Counted from the first letter of the stretch, positions 45,575-54,356 are shown. The stretch is DNA of 64,000 bases from Luteibacter jiangsuensis (GCF_030812295.1 NZ_JAUSSK010000004.1:186001-250000), one strand, 5' to 3'. A program made the numbers and translations. The notes: generated by a model not told the origin, from the letters alone.

Positions 45575-46716
45575 GCGGGGGACTCGGAGGAAGGGTAAGG
45601 GGATGGGCTTCGGTTCGGCAGCAGCGCGGCCAGCAACTGAAGCAGCAGGCAAATACCGAGGAACGCGGCGTTCATCCAGATAAAGATCTGGGGCGCGAAA
45701 GGCGACATGACCGCGACGTATGCGATACGCAGGAACATCAGCAAACCGAAGAGCGGCACGTTCGGGCGCAACCGGCGCACGCACCAGAGCAGGACGCCAT
45801 ACGCCGCCGCGATCGAGAGCAAGGCCCCTGCCGCGCCCCAGGCAAGCAGGAACGGAAGGTATTCGGTGCCCACGTTGATGTTCGCCGCGTCCAGGGGAAT
45901 GTCGGTATCCGCGGTCAGCAAGGGACCGCTGCCCGGCACCAGCTGGTGCACCAGGAAATCCAGGTTCACATAGTGCTTGGCCAGCATCGCGCCGAAGTTG
46001 TAAGGACCCGCGCTGATATAGAGAAGCAGCCACTTGATGCCCTGAGGGGCCGCCTTGTAGAGGTCGCTGAAAGGCAAGGTCACGTTATCCAGCGACCCCG
46101 AGCGAAGGGCGCCCAGCACCGAAAAGACAACGCATCCGAGCAGACCGAGCATGGCGATGGCCTTCCAGGGCAACGGCTTCGTGCCATCGCGGCGAAAGAC
46201 CGTCACGAAAGCGATCGAGAACAAGGCCGCGAAGATGCGGTTGCGATCGATGACGAGGACGGGAAACACCAGTCCCACCGCCACGAGTGCGTAGCGCAAC
46301 CCCGCGTGGCGCGTGCACAACAACCCGATGACGGGCAAGGTCCAGCACATGTCGGAGATATGCCGCAGGTGTTCCCGCCCTGGCTCCATCGTCGCGTACG
46401 AGGACGGATCGTCGATCAACGGTATGGGGAAGAGCGCGAGGTCGAACACGCAGAACAGCACCACCACCGCCGCGAACGCCAGGGCCACGAAGGCCTCACG
46501 GGTACCGGCGTACCGCCGCTCACGAAACTGGGGGGGCGACGGTAGCCGGATGCCCGCGGCGACGTCGAACGCCAGGATGGCCGCCGCCGCGAGCACCAGC
46601 AGAAGGATGCCCTGGCCATAGCCGGCAGGCAGGTCGTACGTCAGCGGGGTGATCCCGCAAGCGAGCAGGAGCGGCAGGCAAAGGTAGGCCGACGGCAGAC
46701 GCAAGAGCCCCTTCAT
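45547..46716 (-). CDS. Wzy-like O-antigen/exopolysaccharide polymerase
   Basis: 389-aa integral membrane protein with about ten helices and a larger periplasmic loop (about 240-290: YVNLDFLVHQLVPGSGPLL). Sequences of this class are too variable for a firm call; the assignment rests on topology, size and its position between a chain-length regulator, a flippase and glycosyltransferases. ATG 46716 overlaps the GT2 stop by 4 bp and begins at the first membrane helix. Would join undecaprenyl-linked repeats in the periplasm. Confidence 0.72.
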   Translation of the reverse strand: MKGLLRLPSAYLCLPLLLACGITPLTYDLPAGYGQGILLLVLAAAAILAFDVAAGIRLPSPPQFRERRYAGTREAFVALAFAAVVVLFCVFDLALFPIPLIDDPSSYATMEPGREHLRHISDMCWTLPVIGLLCTRHAGLRYALVAVGLVFPVLVIDRNRIFAALFSIAFVTVFRRDGTKPLPWKAIAMLGLLGCVVFSVLGALRSGSLDNVTLPFSDLYKAAPQGIKWLLLYISAGPYNFGAMLAKHYVNLDFLVHQLVPGSGPLLTADTDIPLDAANINVGTEYLPFLLAWGAAGALLSIAAAYGVLLWCVRRLRPNVPLFGLLMFLRIAYVAVMSPFAPQIFIWMNAAFLGICLLLQLLAALLPNRSPSPYPSSESPAWNEPTKST

Positions 46717-47654
46717 GTTTCGCCAACCCGACGACGCTGCGGCACGGGACGTATGCGCGACAGCAACAGCAATGACAGATAAGCCATCATCTGTAGCGCG
46801 ACCAGCCACGAGCGCCCCTGCAGGAAGGCGATCTTGGCGCCGATGCGGAACGCCTCGGCGCGAAGCAGGGTGCGGTCGGGCTCGTCGAACATACACAAGC
46901 GGCGCAAGGCCACCTGCCTCGCTTCCGTGAGATTGACGATACGCGTGGCGGTATGGCGAGTCTTGCTGAAGTTCGCGCCATGCAGCCGATAGGCACAGAC
47001 TTTCTCGTCAACGAAGCCGATGGCATCCCTCGCCGCGAGGCGCAGGAACAGGTCCCAATCGTCGATACGCAGACCCTCGGTCCAGCGGGCCACGGTCTCC
47101 AGTGCGCTCTTGCGCAGCATCGTGACCGGGCCGCCGATCGCCCAGTGACTGATCACGGCGCGGCGGATGCCATCATCGGAAAAGTACTGGCGTTTGTTCG
47201 CGTGGTGGAGATCGGACATCCCGCTGTCGAGGATCTTCGCGCCGTGACGGTCCACGACGATGCAGTCTCCGATCGCCGCACCCTTGTGCGGGTGTTCGAT
47301 GAGATAGCGGACCAGGACGTCGGAACCACCGGGCAGCAGGTAATCGTCGCTGGCCCCGATGCGCAGGTACTCGCCGCGCGCGCGAGCCGCCAGTTCGTTC
47401 AACGTGGCCGCGATGCCCTTGTTCTCCCGGCTCACGTATTCCACCGCCATGGCCGCGCCATGGGTCGCCAGCCATGCCTCGATGCGTTCCGCCGTACGGT
47501 CCGTGGATCCATCGTCGATGATGACGATCTCCTTGGCCGGGTAAGGGTCGTCGAGCACGCTGTCCAGGCAACGCTGGACGAAGTCCTCGTGGTTGAACGC
47601 GGGTATGAGCACCGACACGAGCGGCATCGATGCGGGACTCGGTTTGACGGTCAC
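46713..47654 (-). CDS. Glycosyltransferase family 2
   Basis: 313-aa GT-A fold inverting transferase. VSVLIPAFNHEDFVQRCLDS, IVIIDDGSTDRTAERI and the DxD-type metal motif in RIGASDDYLLPGG are typical of GT2; DWDLFLRLA carries the catalytic-base region. A C-terminal hydrophobic helix (ALQMMAYLSLLLLSRI) may anchor it to the membrane. GTG 47654 overlaps the flippase stop by 4 bp. Confidence 0.9.
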   Translation of the reverse strand: MTVKPSPASMPLVSVLIPAFNHEDFVQRCLDSVLDDPYPAKEIVIIDDGSTDRTAERIEAWLATHGAAMAVEYVSRENKGIAATLNELAARARGEYLRIGASDDYLLPGGSDVLVRYLIEHPHKGAAIGDCIVVDRHGAKILDSGMSDLHHANKRQYFSDDGIRRAVISHWAIGGPVTMLRKSALETVARWTEGLRIDDWDLFLRLAARDAIGFVDEKVCAYRLHGANFSKTRHTATRIVNLTEARQVALRRLCMFDEPDRTLLRAEAFRIGAKIAFLQGRSWLVALQMMAYLSLLLLSRIRPVPQRRRVGET

Positions 47655-48910
47655 GGCCGGAGCCCTCCCAGGTAGCGCCGCACCACCACGACGTTGAAGG
47701 CGAGGTAGAGGGCATAGTTGGTGGCGAAGGCGTACATCGCGCCAATCACGCCGAAGGCGGAGGTGAAGGCGCAGACCAGCAGGAAGTACGTCGCGGCGAA
47801 GACGATCTCGGAAACGATGAAAAGTCGGGTCATCGACTTCGCCAGCATCAGGTAGGCGAGGATGAAGGACGCGATCTTGAAGACGTCACCCAGGAGTTGG
47901 GGGGCGTAGAGGTCGTTCGCTCCCGCCGTGAAATCGACGCTGAAAAGCAGGCGCGTGATCGGTTCACGCAAGAGGTAGACCATCGCCGCGATCGCCGCGA
48001 CCGTCGGCAACAAGGTCCGGTAGGCTTGGCGGAACTCCGCGAGCAGCGACGCCTTGTCCTTTGTCGAAGCCAGTTTCGGCAGGTAGTGGATCGTGATCGC
48101 GGTGACCAGGAACAGCAGGTAGGCATCGGATACCCTGCTCACCGCCTGCCAATAGCCCACCTGCTCCCAGCCGAAGCGCTGGGCAAGGTGGTCGCGGACC
48201 GCGATGTTGGCCAGGGGCGGTACCAGTGCCGAGGTCAGCGTCATCGTGGAGAACGTGGCAAGGCGCCCCGTCATCTCCCTGTCGAAACGCATACGCAGCA
48301 TCCCGCGACGGAAGTAAGGACTTCTCCAGCAGGCGGGAAAGGCCACGAGCAGCCACAGGGACTGCCCCAGCACCAGCGCGAGCAAGGCGCCGTAGAGATG
48401 CAGCCAGCGTGACAACCACAGTGCGGCGAGCATCGCCAGGATCGAGCCGGTGACCTGGATGAGCGCGAGCCGCCGCACGTCCATGAACCCGTTGATCACC
48501 GCGAGCATGTAGTTGACGACCGCAATGCCCAGCTGGGCGACGGCGAGCACGCGGACCAGGCTGGCATACCCGGCATCGCCCATGAGCCAGGTCGCGATCT
48601 GCCTGCTGAGCACCAAGGTGCCGGCGCCGATGACGCAGGAAGCGAGCAACGCGTACCAGAGCGCGGCGGCGAGCAGGCGCGAAAGGCGGGCGCTGTCATC
48701 GCGGTACTCGGCGACGTACTTCACCACGCCCGAGCTGATGCCCCCGCCAGCGAACACGGCCAGCACGGACATGAGGCTCATGAACTGGCCGAGCCGGCCG
48801 ACGCCTTCCGGACCGGCGGACGAGGCCACCAGTTTCACCACCACCAGCGCGGCGAGAAGCCGGGCGCCCGTGCCGAGGGCCGCATAGAATCCCGAGCGGA
48901 TGAAGTTCAT
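47651..48910 (-). CDS. Wzx-type lipid-linked oligosaccharide flippase
   Basis: 419-aa MOP-superfamily protein with about twelve membrane helices, similar in segments to the enterobacterial WzxE group ([18 protein letters not shown], and [12 protein letters not shown]). It would turn undecaprenyl-PP-linked repeat units to the periplasmic side for Wzy. ATG 48910 overlaps the aminotransferase stop by 4 bp; longer frames run inside that gene. Confidence 0.88.
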   Translation of the reverse strand: MNFIRSGFYAALGTGARLLAALVVVKLVASSAGPEGVGRLGQFMSLMSVLAVFAGGGISSGVVKYVAEYRDDSARLSRLLAAALWYALLASCVIGAGTLVLSRQIATWLMGDAGYASLVRVLAVAQLGIAVVNYMLAVINGFMDVRRLALIQVTGSILAMLAALWLSRWLHLYGALLALVLGQSLWLLVAFPACWRSPYFRRGMLRMRFDREMTGRLATFSTMTLTSALVPPLANIAVRDHLAQRFGWEQVGYWQAVSRVSDAYLLFLVTAITIHYLPKLASTKDKASLLAEFRQAYRTLLPTVAAIAAMVYLLREPITRLLFSVDFTAGANDLYAPQLLGDVFKIASFILAYLMLAKSMTRLFIVSEIVFAATYFLLVCAFTSAFGVIGAMYAFATNYALYLAFNVVVVRRYLGGLRP

Positions 48911-50037
48911 GGACCGTCCGCGAACGACATGCATGCCTCGACCACGCACTCGATCTGCTCCTCGCGCAGCGTCGCGGCGATAGGCAGGCTCAACACCTCG
49001 GCGTGGATGCGCTCGGTTAGCGGCAGGCGCCATGCCTGTAGCGAGGCATAGGCCGGTTGCCGGTGCGGCGGGACGGGATAATGCACCTGTGCGTGGATAC
49101 CGTATGCGGCGAGGTGCTCGCGCAGAGCTTGACGGCGCGCGCTGCGCACGACGAACAGGTGCCATACGTGCGCTCCGGGCGCACCGGCCGCGGGAAGATG
49201 GATTTCCGGGTGACGTATCCGGTCGCGGTATGCCTCGGCCACCACGCGACGTCGCGCGTTGTCCGCATCGAGGTGGGACAGCTTCACGCGCAGCATGGCC
49301 GCCTGCATTTCATCCAGACGCGAGTTGGCCCCGAGCCTGTCATGCCGGTACTTCTCCGCCGAGCCGTAGTTGCGCAGGGCGCGGATGTCCGCCGCCAGTT
49401 CGTCGTCGTCCGTGACGACGGCTCCGCCGTCGCCCAGCGCGCCCAGGTTCTTGCCGGGGTAGAAACTGAAAGCGGCCGCGTGGCCTAGCGAGCCGGCCTT
49501 GCGGCCATGCCAGGAGGCGCCATGCGCCTGCGCCGCGTCTTCGATCAGCAGCAATCCACGGCGCCGGGCGATCTCCGCGAGCGCCGTCATGTCGGCGAGG
49601 CGACCGTAAAGATGCACCGCCATGATGGCGCGCGTGCGTGGACCGACGGCCTCCTCGACGCGGGCGGGATCGAGGTTGAACGACGCTTCGTCCGGCTCGA
49701 CGGGGACGGGGATCAACCGGTTCACCGTGACGGCGAGGAAACTGGCGATGAAGGTGTTGGCGGGCACGATGACTTCGTCGCCCTCGACGAGCACCCCACG
49801 GTCCAGGTAGGCGCGCAGGATCAGCGACAGCGCATCGAGGCCGTTGCCGACCCCGATCGTATGCGACACACCGCAATAGCGGGCGAACTCGCACTCGAAG
49901 GCGACCAACTCTTCGCCCAGCACGTACCAGCCCGAGTCGATGACCCGGATGGCCGCCGCCTTGAGTTCGTCGGCGTACGGCGCGTTCACCTCGCCGATAT
50001 CCAGGAAGGGCACGCGCGGCGGAGCGACACTCACCAT
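48907..50037 (-). CDS. Sugar aminotransferase, DegT/DnrJ/EryC1 family (FdtB/QdtB-like)
   Basis: 376-aa PLP-dependent enzyme that aminates keto sugars bound to dTDP. The pocket is clear: [26 protein letters not shown] and the PLP lysine in [16 protein letters not shown]. Position next to a WxcM/FdtA-type ketoisomerase, which shifts the keto group to C3, points to a 3-amino-3,6-dideoxyhexose (Fuc3N or Qui3N). No N-acetyltransferase (FdtC) or rml genes lie nearby, so acetylation and dTDP-keto sugar supply must come from elsewhere. Confidence 0.88.
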   Translation of the reverse strand: MVSVAPPRVPFLDIGEVNAPYADELKAAAIRVIDSGWYVLGEELVAFECEFARYCGVSHTIGVGNGLDALSLILRAYLDRGVLVEGDEVIVPANTFIASFLAVTVNRLIPVPVEPDEASFNLDPARVEEAVGPRTRAIMAVHLYGRLADMTALAEIARRRGLLLIEDAAQAHGASWHGRKAGSLGHAAAFSFYPGKNLGALGDGGAVVTDDDELAADIRALRNYGSAEKYRHDRLGANSRLDEMQAAMLRVKLSHLDADNARRRVVAEAYRDRIRHPEIHLPAAGAPGAHVWHLFVVRSARRQALREHLAAYGIHAQVHYPVPPHRQPAYASLQAWRLPLTERIHAEVLSLPIAATLREEQIECVVEACMSFADGP

Positions 50038-50459
50038 CCCGCCACCCCTTCCACCCGCTTGCCACCACGGGCCTCGCGCAGGAAATCGTCGTAATCGGTG
50101 ATGTAGTCGTCGGGATCGTAGTGCTGGTCGGCGAGGACCATCAGGACGCAGTCGTCACTGAAATCGTAGAGGTCGCGCCAGACCATCGCGCCCAGCAGGA
50201 GTCCCTTGGTGGGATCGTCGAGCACGACCTCCACCGGGCCGCCACCGTCGTCGAGAAGGAAGGTGACACGGCCCCGCACGGCGATCGCCAGCTGGTTCAG
50301 CCGCCGGTGTGCGTGGCGGCCGCGATGCACGTCCGGCGTGGTGGCGAAAAGGTAGTAAACGCGGCGGATGGGAAAAGGCACGTTCCTCTCCTGCTCCAGC
50401 GCGACGAGCATTCCCCGGCTGTCGCCGTGCGAGGTCAGGGAAATCGGTTGGATGTCCAT
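50031..50459 (-). CDS. dTDP-4-keto-6-deoxyglucose 3,4-ketoisomerase-like protein (FdtA/QdtA, WxcM-like)
   Basis: 142-aa cupin of the WxcM-like/FdtA family. [20 protein letters not shown] opens the fold; the active-site histidines are in [17 protein letters not shown], and [19 protein letters not shown] and [15 protein letters not shown] close it. It isomerises the 4-keto to the 3-keto sugar for the aminotransferase, with which it overlaps by 7 bp. It is the first gene of the 12-gene operon, 41 bp from an ECF-type promoter. FdtA and QdtA cannot be separated by eye. Confidence 0.87.
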   Translation of the reverse strand: MDIQPISLTSHGDSRGMLVALEQERNVPFPIRRVYYLFATTPDVHRGRHAHRRLNQLAIAVRGRVTFLLDDGGGPVEVVLDDPTKGLLLGAMVWRDLYDFSDDCVLMVLADQHYDPDDYITDYDDFLREARGGKRVEGVAGW

Positions 50460-50499
50460 GCGATGGCCCGGCTGTGGCGGTGGCGGCAAGAGTCGGGAT

Positions 50500-50527
50500 T
50501 GAGTGCCGGTGGCGTCATCGAAGGTTG
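50500..50527 (-). promoter_or_regulatory. ECF-type promoter of the glycan operon
   Basis: Minus strand: CAACCTT (50527-50521), 13 bases, GGCACTCA (50507-50500). All fifteen bases are identical to the plus-strand copy at 50544-50571, which faces the other way; the two -35 elements are 16 bp apart. It ends 41 bp before the fdtA-like ATG and is the only promoter-like sequence for the operon start. Confidence 0.8.
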
Positions 50528-50543
50528 CGTCCCCGCCCCGGTA

Positions 50544-50571
50544 CAACCTTCCTTCGCCTTGTCGGCACTCA
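50544..50571 (+). promoter_or_regulatory. ECF-type promoter of the b561-cytochrome operon
   Basis: CAACCTT (50544-50550), 13 bases, GGCACTCA (50564-50571), ending 28 bp before the cytochrome b561 ATG. Mirror image of the glycan-operon promoter. The same sequence precedes the ECF sigma gene 3.2 kb downstream. Confidence 0.8.
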
Positions 50572-50599
50572 AGCGGAACACGAGGATGGATGGGGCACG

Positions 50600-51151
50600 A
50601 TGGCGGGCAACGACGACGCGGCACCGACGCGACCACGGAAGCTGGTGGCACTGCACTGGCTGACCGTCGTATGCGTGTGCGTGGCAGCGACGCTGATCCT
50701 GCTACGCGACGAGCTCGACGGACGGGCCTTGCGCCAATGGCTGCTCGAAGGACACCGCCACGCCGGCCTGCTGGTCTTGCTGCTCTTCGCCGTGCGCGTG
50801 GCCTTGCGCATCCACTACGGCAAGCTGCCACCCGGCGGCGACCATTCGCGGCTCGTCCGCGTGCTCGCGGGGCTCACGCATGTCGCGCTCTATGCTTTGT
50901 TGCTCGCCCTGCCTCTGCTCGGCTGGGCCATGTCGAGCGCCGCGGGTATGCCCGTCCACTTCTTCGGCCTCACCCTGCCCGCCCTTATCGGTGAAGACGA
51001 GGATCTGGCGGACACGCTGCAGTCGTTGCACGTGGATGCCGCATGGGCCCTGCTCGCGCTGGTCACGCTGCACCTCGCCGCGGCGCTGTGGCACCACTTC
51101 GTGCTGCGCGACCACACCCTCCGAATGATGCTCCCGGGCCGCCGCCGCTGA
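50600..51151 (+). CDS. Cytochrome b561-family diheme membrane protein
   Basis: 183-aa inner-membrane protein with four helices that passes electrons between the quinone pool or periplasm and small donors. The heme-ligand histidines fit the bacterial b561 pattern: VALHWL in helix 1, EGHRHAGLL in helix 2, and TLHLAAALWHH in helix 4, with LTHVALYAL in helix 3. ATG 50600 is chosen; the open frame upstream crosses the promoter. It begins an operon with an outer-membrane cytochrome and a soluble cytochrome c, suggesting it links them to the respiratory chain. Confidence 0.85.
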   Translation: MAGNDDAAPTRPRKLVALHWLTVVCVCVAATLILLRDELDGRALRQWLLEGHRHAGLLVLLLFAVRVALRIHYGKLPPGGDHSRLVRVLAGLTHVALYALLLALPLLGWAMSSAAGMPVHFFGLTLPALIGEDEDLADTLQSLHVDAAWALLALVTLHLAAALWHHFVLRDHTLRMMLPGRRR

Positions 51152-51207
51152 TGGGCGGCGGCCGCTTTACCGTTGCCACCGATCGACAAAGGAAGAAGGA
51201 ACCCGCC

Positions 51208-52530
51208 ATGTTGCCGATATCGCACCGACGACACATCCTCCGCGCCGCGCTCGCCACGCTCCTGCTGCTCCTGGGCAGCACCGCGGCACACGCGATCCCC
51301 GCCTACGCGAGGCAGACGGGTGCGTCCTGCGCGGACTGCCACGCGGGTTCCTACGGTCCCGCGCTCACACCCTACGGCATGCGCTTCAAGCTCAACGGCT
51401 ACACCGATACGGACGGCAAGGGCCACAAGATTCCGCTGTCGATGCAGTTGATCGAAAGCCATTCCGCGCCGGCACGCGGCGACAGCAGCACGCAACTCAG
51501 CGAAGGGGACCTGTACCTGGCGGGACGGCTCACCGACCAGGTCGGCGGCTACGTGAAGATCGAAGCCGACCATACGGGCCACAACACCTACAACCCCCGG
51601 CTCAGCAACGTCGACCTGCGTTTCGTCGCCAAGGACCTGAAGGTCCATGGCAAGGACGCGCTGCTCGGCGTGAGCGTCAACAACAGCCCCGGTTTCAATG
51701 ATCCGATCGGCGCGCTGCCGTCGTTCTCGAACCTGGGGCCCTCCGGCGTCACCGGCACCTTGCTCAATCCTTCCAGTCCCAATTCGCTCGCCAACCGCGT
51801 TATCGGCGCCAGCGTGTACGGCCTCTACGATTCGAACTGGTATGGCGAACTGGGCACCTACCGCGCCTTGCCGACCTCCCAGCAGGACCGCCTCGGCTAC
51901 AACGTGGCCGGCGATCCCGGGCGGCTGAGCGACACGGGCTATTTTCGCCTTGCCTATATGAAGGATATGAAGCGGCAGTTCTTCTCCGCCGGCGTGGTCG
52001 GCCTGACGACGAAACGCCAGTTGCCCCGTTCCGGGCCGAGCGACGACCTCACCGACCTCGGTTACGACCTGACCTACCAGTACCTGGGAAACCGCGAGCA
52101 CATCGTCCAGGTGGCCTACGTGAACATCCTCGAACGGCGCGACTACGGCAGCGCGCCGGTGATCGGCGGCGTGCAGGCGCGCGACCACGGCAACGTGCAC
52201 GACCAGACCGCGAGCGTCACGTACACGTTCAAACAAAGCTACGGTCTATCCGTCAGCCACATGAAGAGCACCGGCTCGAACGACGTGGCGCGCTACGGGC
52301 CCTCGGGCAGTCCCGACACCACCAGCAACGTGCTGACCGTGTTCTGGACCCCCTTTGGCAGGGACGACTCGTATACCTCCATCGCCAACCTGAAACTGGC
52401 CGCCAACTGGTTCCGCTTCACCCGCTTCAATGGCAGGGGCGACGACATCTTCTTCGCCCCGCCGGGAGCCCGTCCGACCAATGCGGGAGACCTGAACGCA
52501 TTCTTCGTGACGGCCAGCCTCGCCTTCTAA
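51208..52530 (+). CDS. Cyc2-like monoheme outer-membrane cytochrome fused to a porin barrel
   Basis: 440-aa exported protein: a signal peptide (ILRAALATLLLLLGSTAAHA), one c-type heme motif CADCH (C41-C44-H45) within PAYARQTGASCADCHAG, then about 380 residues of alternating amphipathic strands ending in ...VTASLAF with a C-terminal phenylalanine, the signal of outer-membrane barrels. A single N-terminal heme plugged into a porin is the layout of Cyc2, the outer-membrane iron oxidase of acidophilic and neutrophilic iron oxidisers. Fe(II) oxidation is not shown; other extracellular donors are possible. A GGAAGAAGGA ribosome site precedes ATG 51208. Confidence 0.75.
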   Translation: MLPISHRRHILRAALATLLLLLGSTAAHAIPAYARQTGASCADCHAGSYGPALTPYGMRFKLNGYTDTDGKGHKIPLSMQLIESHSAPARGDSSTQLSEGDLYLAGRLTDQVGGYVKIEADHTGHNTYNPRLSNVDLRFVAKDLKVHGKDALLGVSVNNSPGFNDPIGALPSFSNLGPSGVTGTLLNPSSPNSLANRVIGASVYGLYDSNWYGELGTYRALPTSQQDRLGYNVAGDPGRLSDTGYFRLAYMKDMKRQFFSAGVVGLTTKRQLPRSGPSDDLTDLGYDLTYQYLGNREHIVQVAYVNILERRDYGSAPVIGGVQARDHGNVHDQTASVTYTFKQSYGLSVSHMKSTGSNDVARYGPSGSPDTTSNVLTVFWTPFGRDDSYTSIANLKLAANWFRFTRFNGRGDDIFFAPPGARPTNAGDLNAFFVTASLAF

Positions 52531-52549
52531 CCCTCTCAGGAGTGACCGC

Positions 52550-52948
52550 GTGTTGAACCCGATCGTGCGACAAACCCTTCGCCTCGCCGCCATGGCCCTG
52601 CTCGCCGGTGGCTGGGCTCTGGCATCGCCCGTCCGCGCCGGCGACGCCAAGGCCGGTGCCGACGTTTTCAAATCCGAATGCGCCGAATGCCATGCGGTGA
52701 AGGAAGGGCGCAACAAGAAAGGACCCAGCCTGTTCGGTATCGTCGGCCGCAAGGCGGGAAGTGTGACCGACTATGAGTATTCCGATGCGTTGAAGCAAAG
52801 CCCGTGGACATGGACGCCCCAACAGTTGCATACGTATCTTTCGCAACCTGCGAAGATCGCCAACCCGGGCACCAAGATGAAATACGACGGCCTCACCGAC
52901 GCCAAGCAACTGGACGACCTCATCTCCTACCTCGACACCCTCCACTGA
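52550..52948 (+). CDS. Soluble class I cytochrome c
   Basis: 132-aa periplasmic cytochrome of the c2/c550 type. A signal peptide (RLAAMALLAGGWALASPVRA) is followed by heme motif CAECH (C44-C47-H48), KKGPSLFGIVGRKAG, and the distal methionine in GTKMKYDGL. GTG start behind AGGAG. It lies 19 bp after the outer-membrane cytochrome and is the natural periplasmic electron carrier between it and an oxidase or the b561 protein. Confidence 0.92.
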   Translation: MLNPIVRQTLRLAAMALLAGGWALASPVRAGDAKAGADVFKSECAECHAVKEGRNKKGPSLFGIVGRKAGSVTDYEYSDALKQSPWTWTPQQLHTYLSQPAKIANPGTKMKYDGLTDAKQLDDLISYLDTLH

Positions 52949-52963
52949 GGCGAAACCCAGCCG

Positions 52964-53701
52964 ATGCTGGAGCACCGTTCCTCGCACGCCCGGTCCCGAT
53001 ATCGCGTCGGGGCGATCTGGATGCTCGTCGCGGCGGGAGCGGTGGCGCCCGTGCAGGCGCAGTCGCAGGCATGGAGCGGCGTGGTGGCGCTCGGCTCGCA
53101 ACTGGTCGATCGCGGCGTGGCCATCACGCCACCCGGTCCCATCCTCCAGGGCGCGGGCACCTGGTCCCTCCCGGATGGCTGGTCCGTCGGCGCTTCGGCG
53201 AGCGCGCAGCTGCGCACGCCCCGACGTATCGTGGAGACCCTCGCCCAGGTGGCGCGTTCGTGGACGCTATCCGGCGACTGGCAGATGCAGTCGAACCTTC
53301 TCTACTACCACTATCCCCGCCACGGCCAGGCGCGCACCTACGGCCGCATGGAACTCGGGGTGGGATGGATCTATCGCGACGTGCTCACGTTCAACGTGTC
53401 GGCGGCGCACATGAACGACTACGGCGGGCAACGCCCCCGCGGCGCGGCCGACCTGGGCCTGCGCTGGCCGCTGGCCCGGCAACTCGCCGTCACGGCCAGC
53501 GCGGGCGTGGCGCAGGAATTGATTCCGCCACGCGGGAGCGACTACGACCGGAGGAACCACTACTACTATGGCCACCTGGGCCTGACCTGGAACGAGGGCC
53601 CATGGCGGGTCGACCTGGCCCACATCATGAGCAACCGCGACAAGCTCGGCTTCCAGCCGGATGTCTCACCCTGGGTTGCGACGGTGTCGTGGGCCTTCTG
53701 A
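52964..53701 (+). CDS. Outer-membrane beta-barrel protein, Gcw_chp/TorF-like
   Basis: 245-aa exported protein with a signal peptide (about 1-32, ending VAPVQAQ) and strand-rich mature part ending TVSWAF, with aromatic C-terminus. The opening VVALGSQLVDRGVAI...LQGAGTWSLPDGWSVG recalls the Gcw_chp putative-porin family (GxxxSQ pattern). Role unknown; it may be an accessory barrel for the cytochromes. Fourteen bp after the cytochrome c gene. Its stop lies just before the sigma-factor promoter. Confidence 0.7.
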   Translation: MLEHRSSHARSRYRVGAIWMLVAAGAVAPVQAQSQAWSGVVALGSQLVDRGVAITPPGPILQGAGTWSLPDGWSVGASASAQLRTPRRIVETLAQVARSWTLSGDWQMQSNLLYYHYPRHGQARTYGRMELGVGWIYRDVLTFNVSAAHMNDYGGQRPRGAADLGLRWPLARQLAVTASAGVAQELIPPRGSDYDRRNHYYYGHLGLTWNEGPWRVDLAHIMSNRDKLGFQPDVSPWVATVSWAF

Positions 53702-53714
53702 AAGGTAGCCGGCG

Positions 53715-53742
53715 CAACCTTTCGGGCCCACCCCGGTACTCA
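53715..53742 (+). promoter_or_regulatory. Autoregulatory ECF-type promoter of the sigma operon
   Basis: CAACCTT (53715-53721), 13 bases, GGTACTCA (53735-53742): one base differs from the copies at 50500-50571. ECF sigma factors commonly transcribe their own operon, so this copy is the strongest argument that the signature belongs to the sigma factor encoded 30 bp downstream. Confidence 0.8.
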
Positions 53743-53771
53743 TGAGTCCCCTCCGAATGCCTCCCGAGCCC

Positions 53772-54356
53772 ATGAGCGAAGCCGAACTCGACGCCGACGC
53801 CACCGACCGCATGCTGCTACAGCGCATGTCGGCCGGCGATCGCGCCGCGCTGGCGGTCATGTACCGCGGATACCACGGGCGGCTCGTCCGCTTCCTTTCA
53901 CGCCTGACCCGGCGCACGGACGTCATCGAGGAAGCGATCAACGACTGCTTCTGGATCGCCTGGCAGAAGGCGGCCACGTTCCAGGGCGATTCCCGCGTAT
54001 CCACCTGGATCATGGGCATCGCCTATCGCTGCGGCCTGAAAGCGCTACGCCAGCACGGTAGCGAGCCCGTGGACGAGGACAGCGTGCCGGAAGACCGCAC
54101 GCCCTCGCACGATCCCGGAGACGACCGCGAAATGCGCGACTGGCTCGGCAAGGGCCTGGATCGTCTCTCGGCGGACCAGCGCGTGGTGATCGAACTGGTC
54201 TACGGCATCGGCCACACGCTCGACGATGTCGCGACGATCATGCAATGCCCGGTGGGCACCGTGAAAGCACGGCTTTTCCATGCGCGGGTGAAACTGCGCA
54301 ACGTGCTCCCGGGGCTTGCCGGCGAGCGAACCATCAACAGGGAGATCGTGCCATGA
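53772..54356 (+). CDS. ECF-family RNA polymerase sigma factor
   Basis: About 194-aa extracytoplasmic-function sigma factor with region 2 (MYRGYHGRLVRFLSRLTRRTD..EEAINDCFWIAWQKAATFQGDSR) and region 4 (LSADQRVVIELVYGIGHTLDDVATIMQCPVGTVKARLFHARVKLRNV with the helix-turn-helix), written here only in part. An ATG at 53742 lies in frame but overlaps the promoter's -10, so the start is taken at 53772 (ATG at 53757 is also possible). It overlaps the anti-sigma gene (ATGA), the classical pairing. Probable targets are the six shared promoter sites. Confidence 0.9.
   Translation: MSEAELDADATDRMLLQRMSAGDRAALAVMYRGYHGRLVRFLSRLTRRTDVIEEAINDCFWIAWQKAATFQGDSRVSTWIMGIAYRCGLKALRQHGSEPVDEDSVPEDRTPSHDPGDDREMRDWLGKGLDRLSADQRVVIELVYGIGHTLDDVATIMQCPVGTVKARLFHARVKLRNVLPGLAGERTINREIVP

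Noticed and set aside
53742-53771. ATG 53742 as start of the ECF sigma factor
   Set aside because: It overlaps the -10 element of the shared promoter; leaders of 28-59 bp at the other sites favour the start at 53772.
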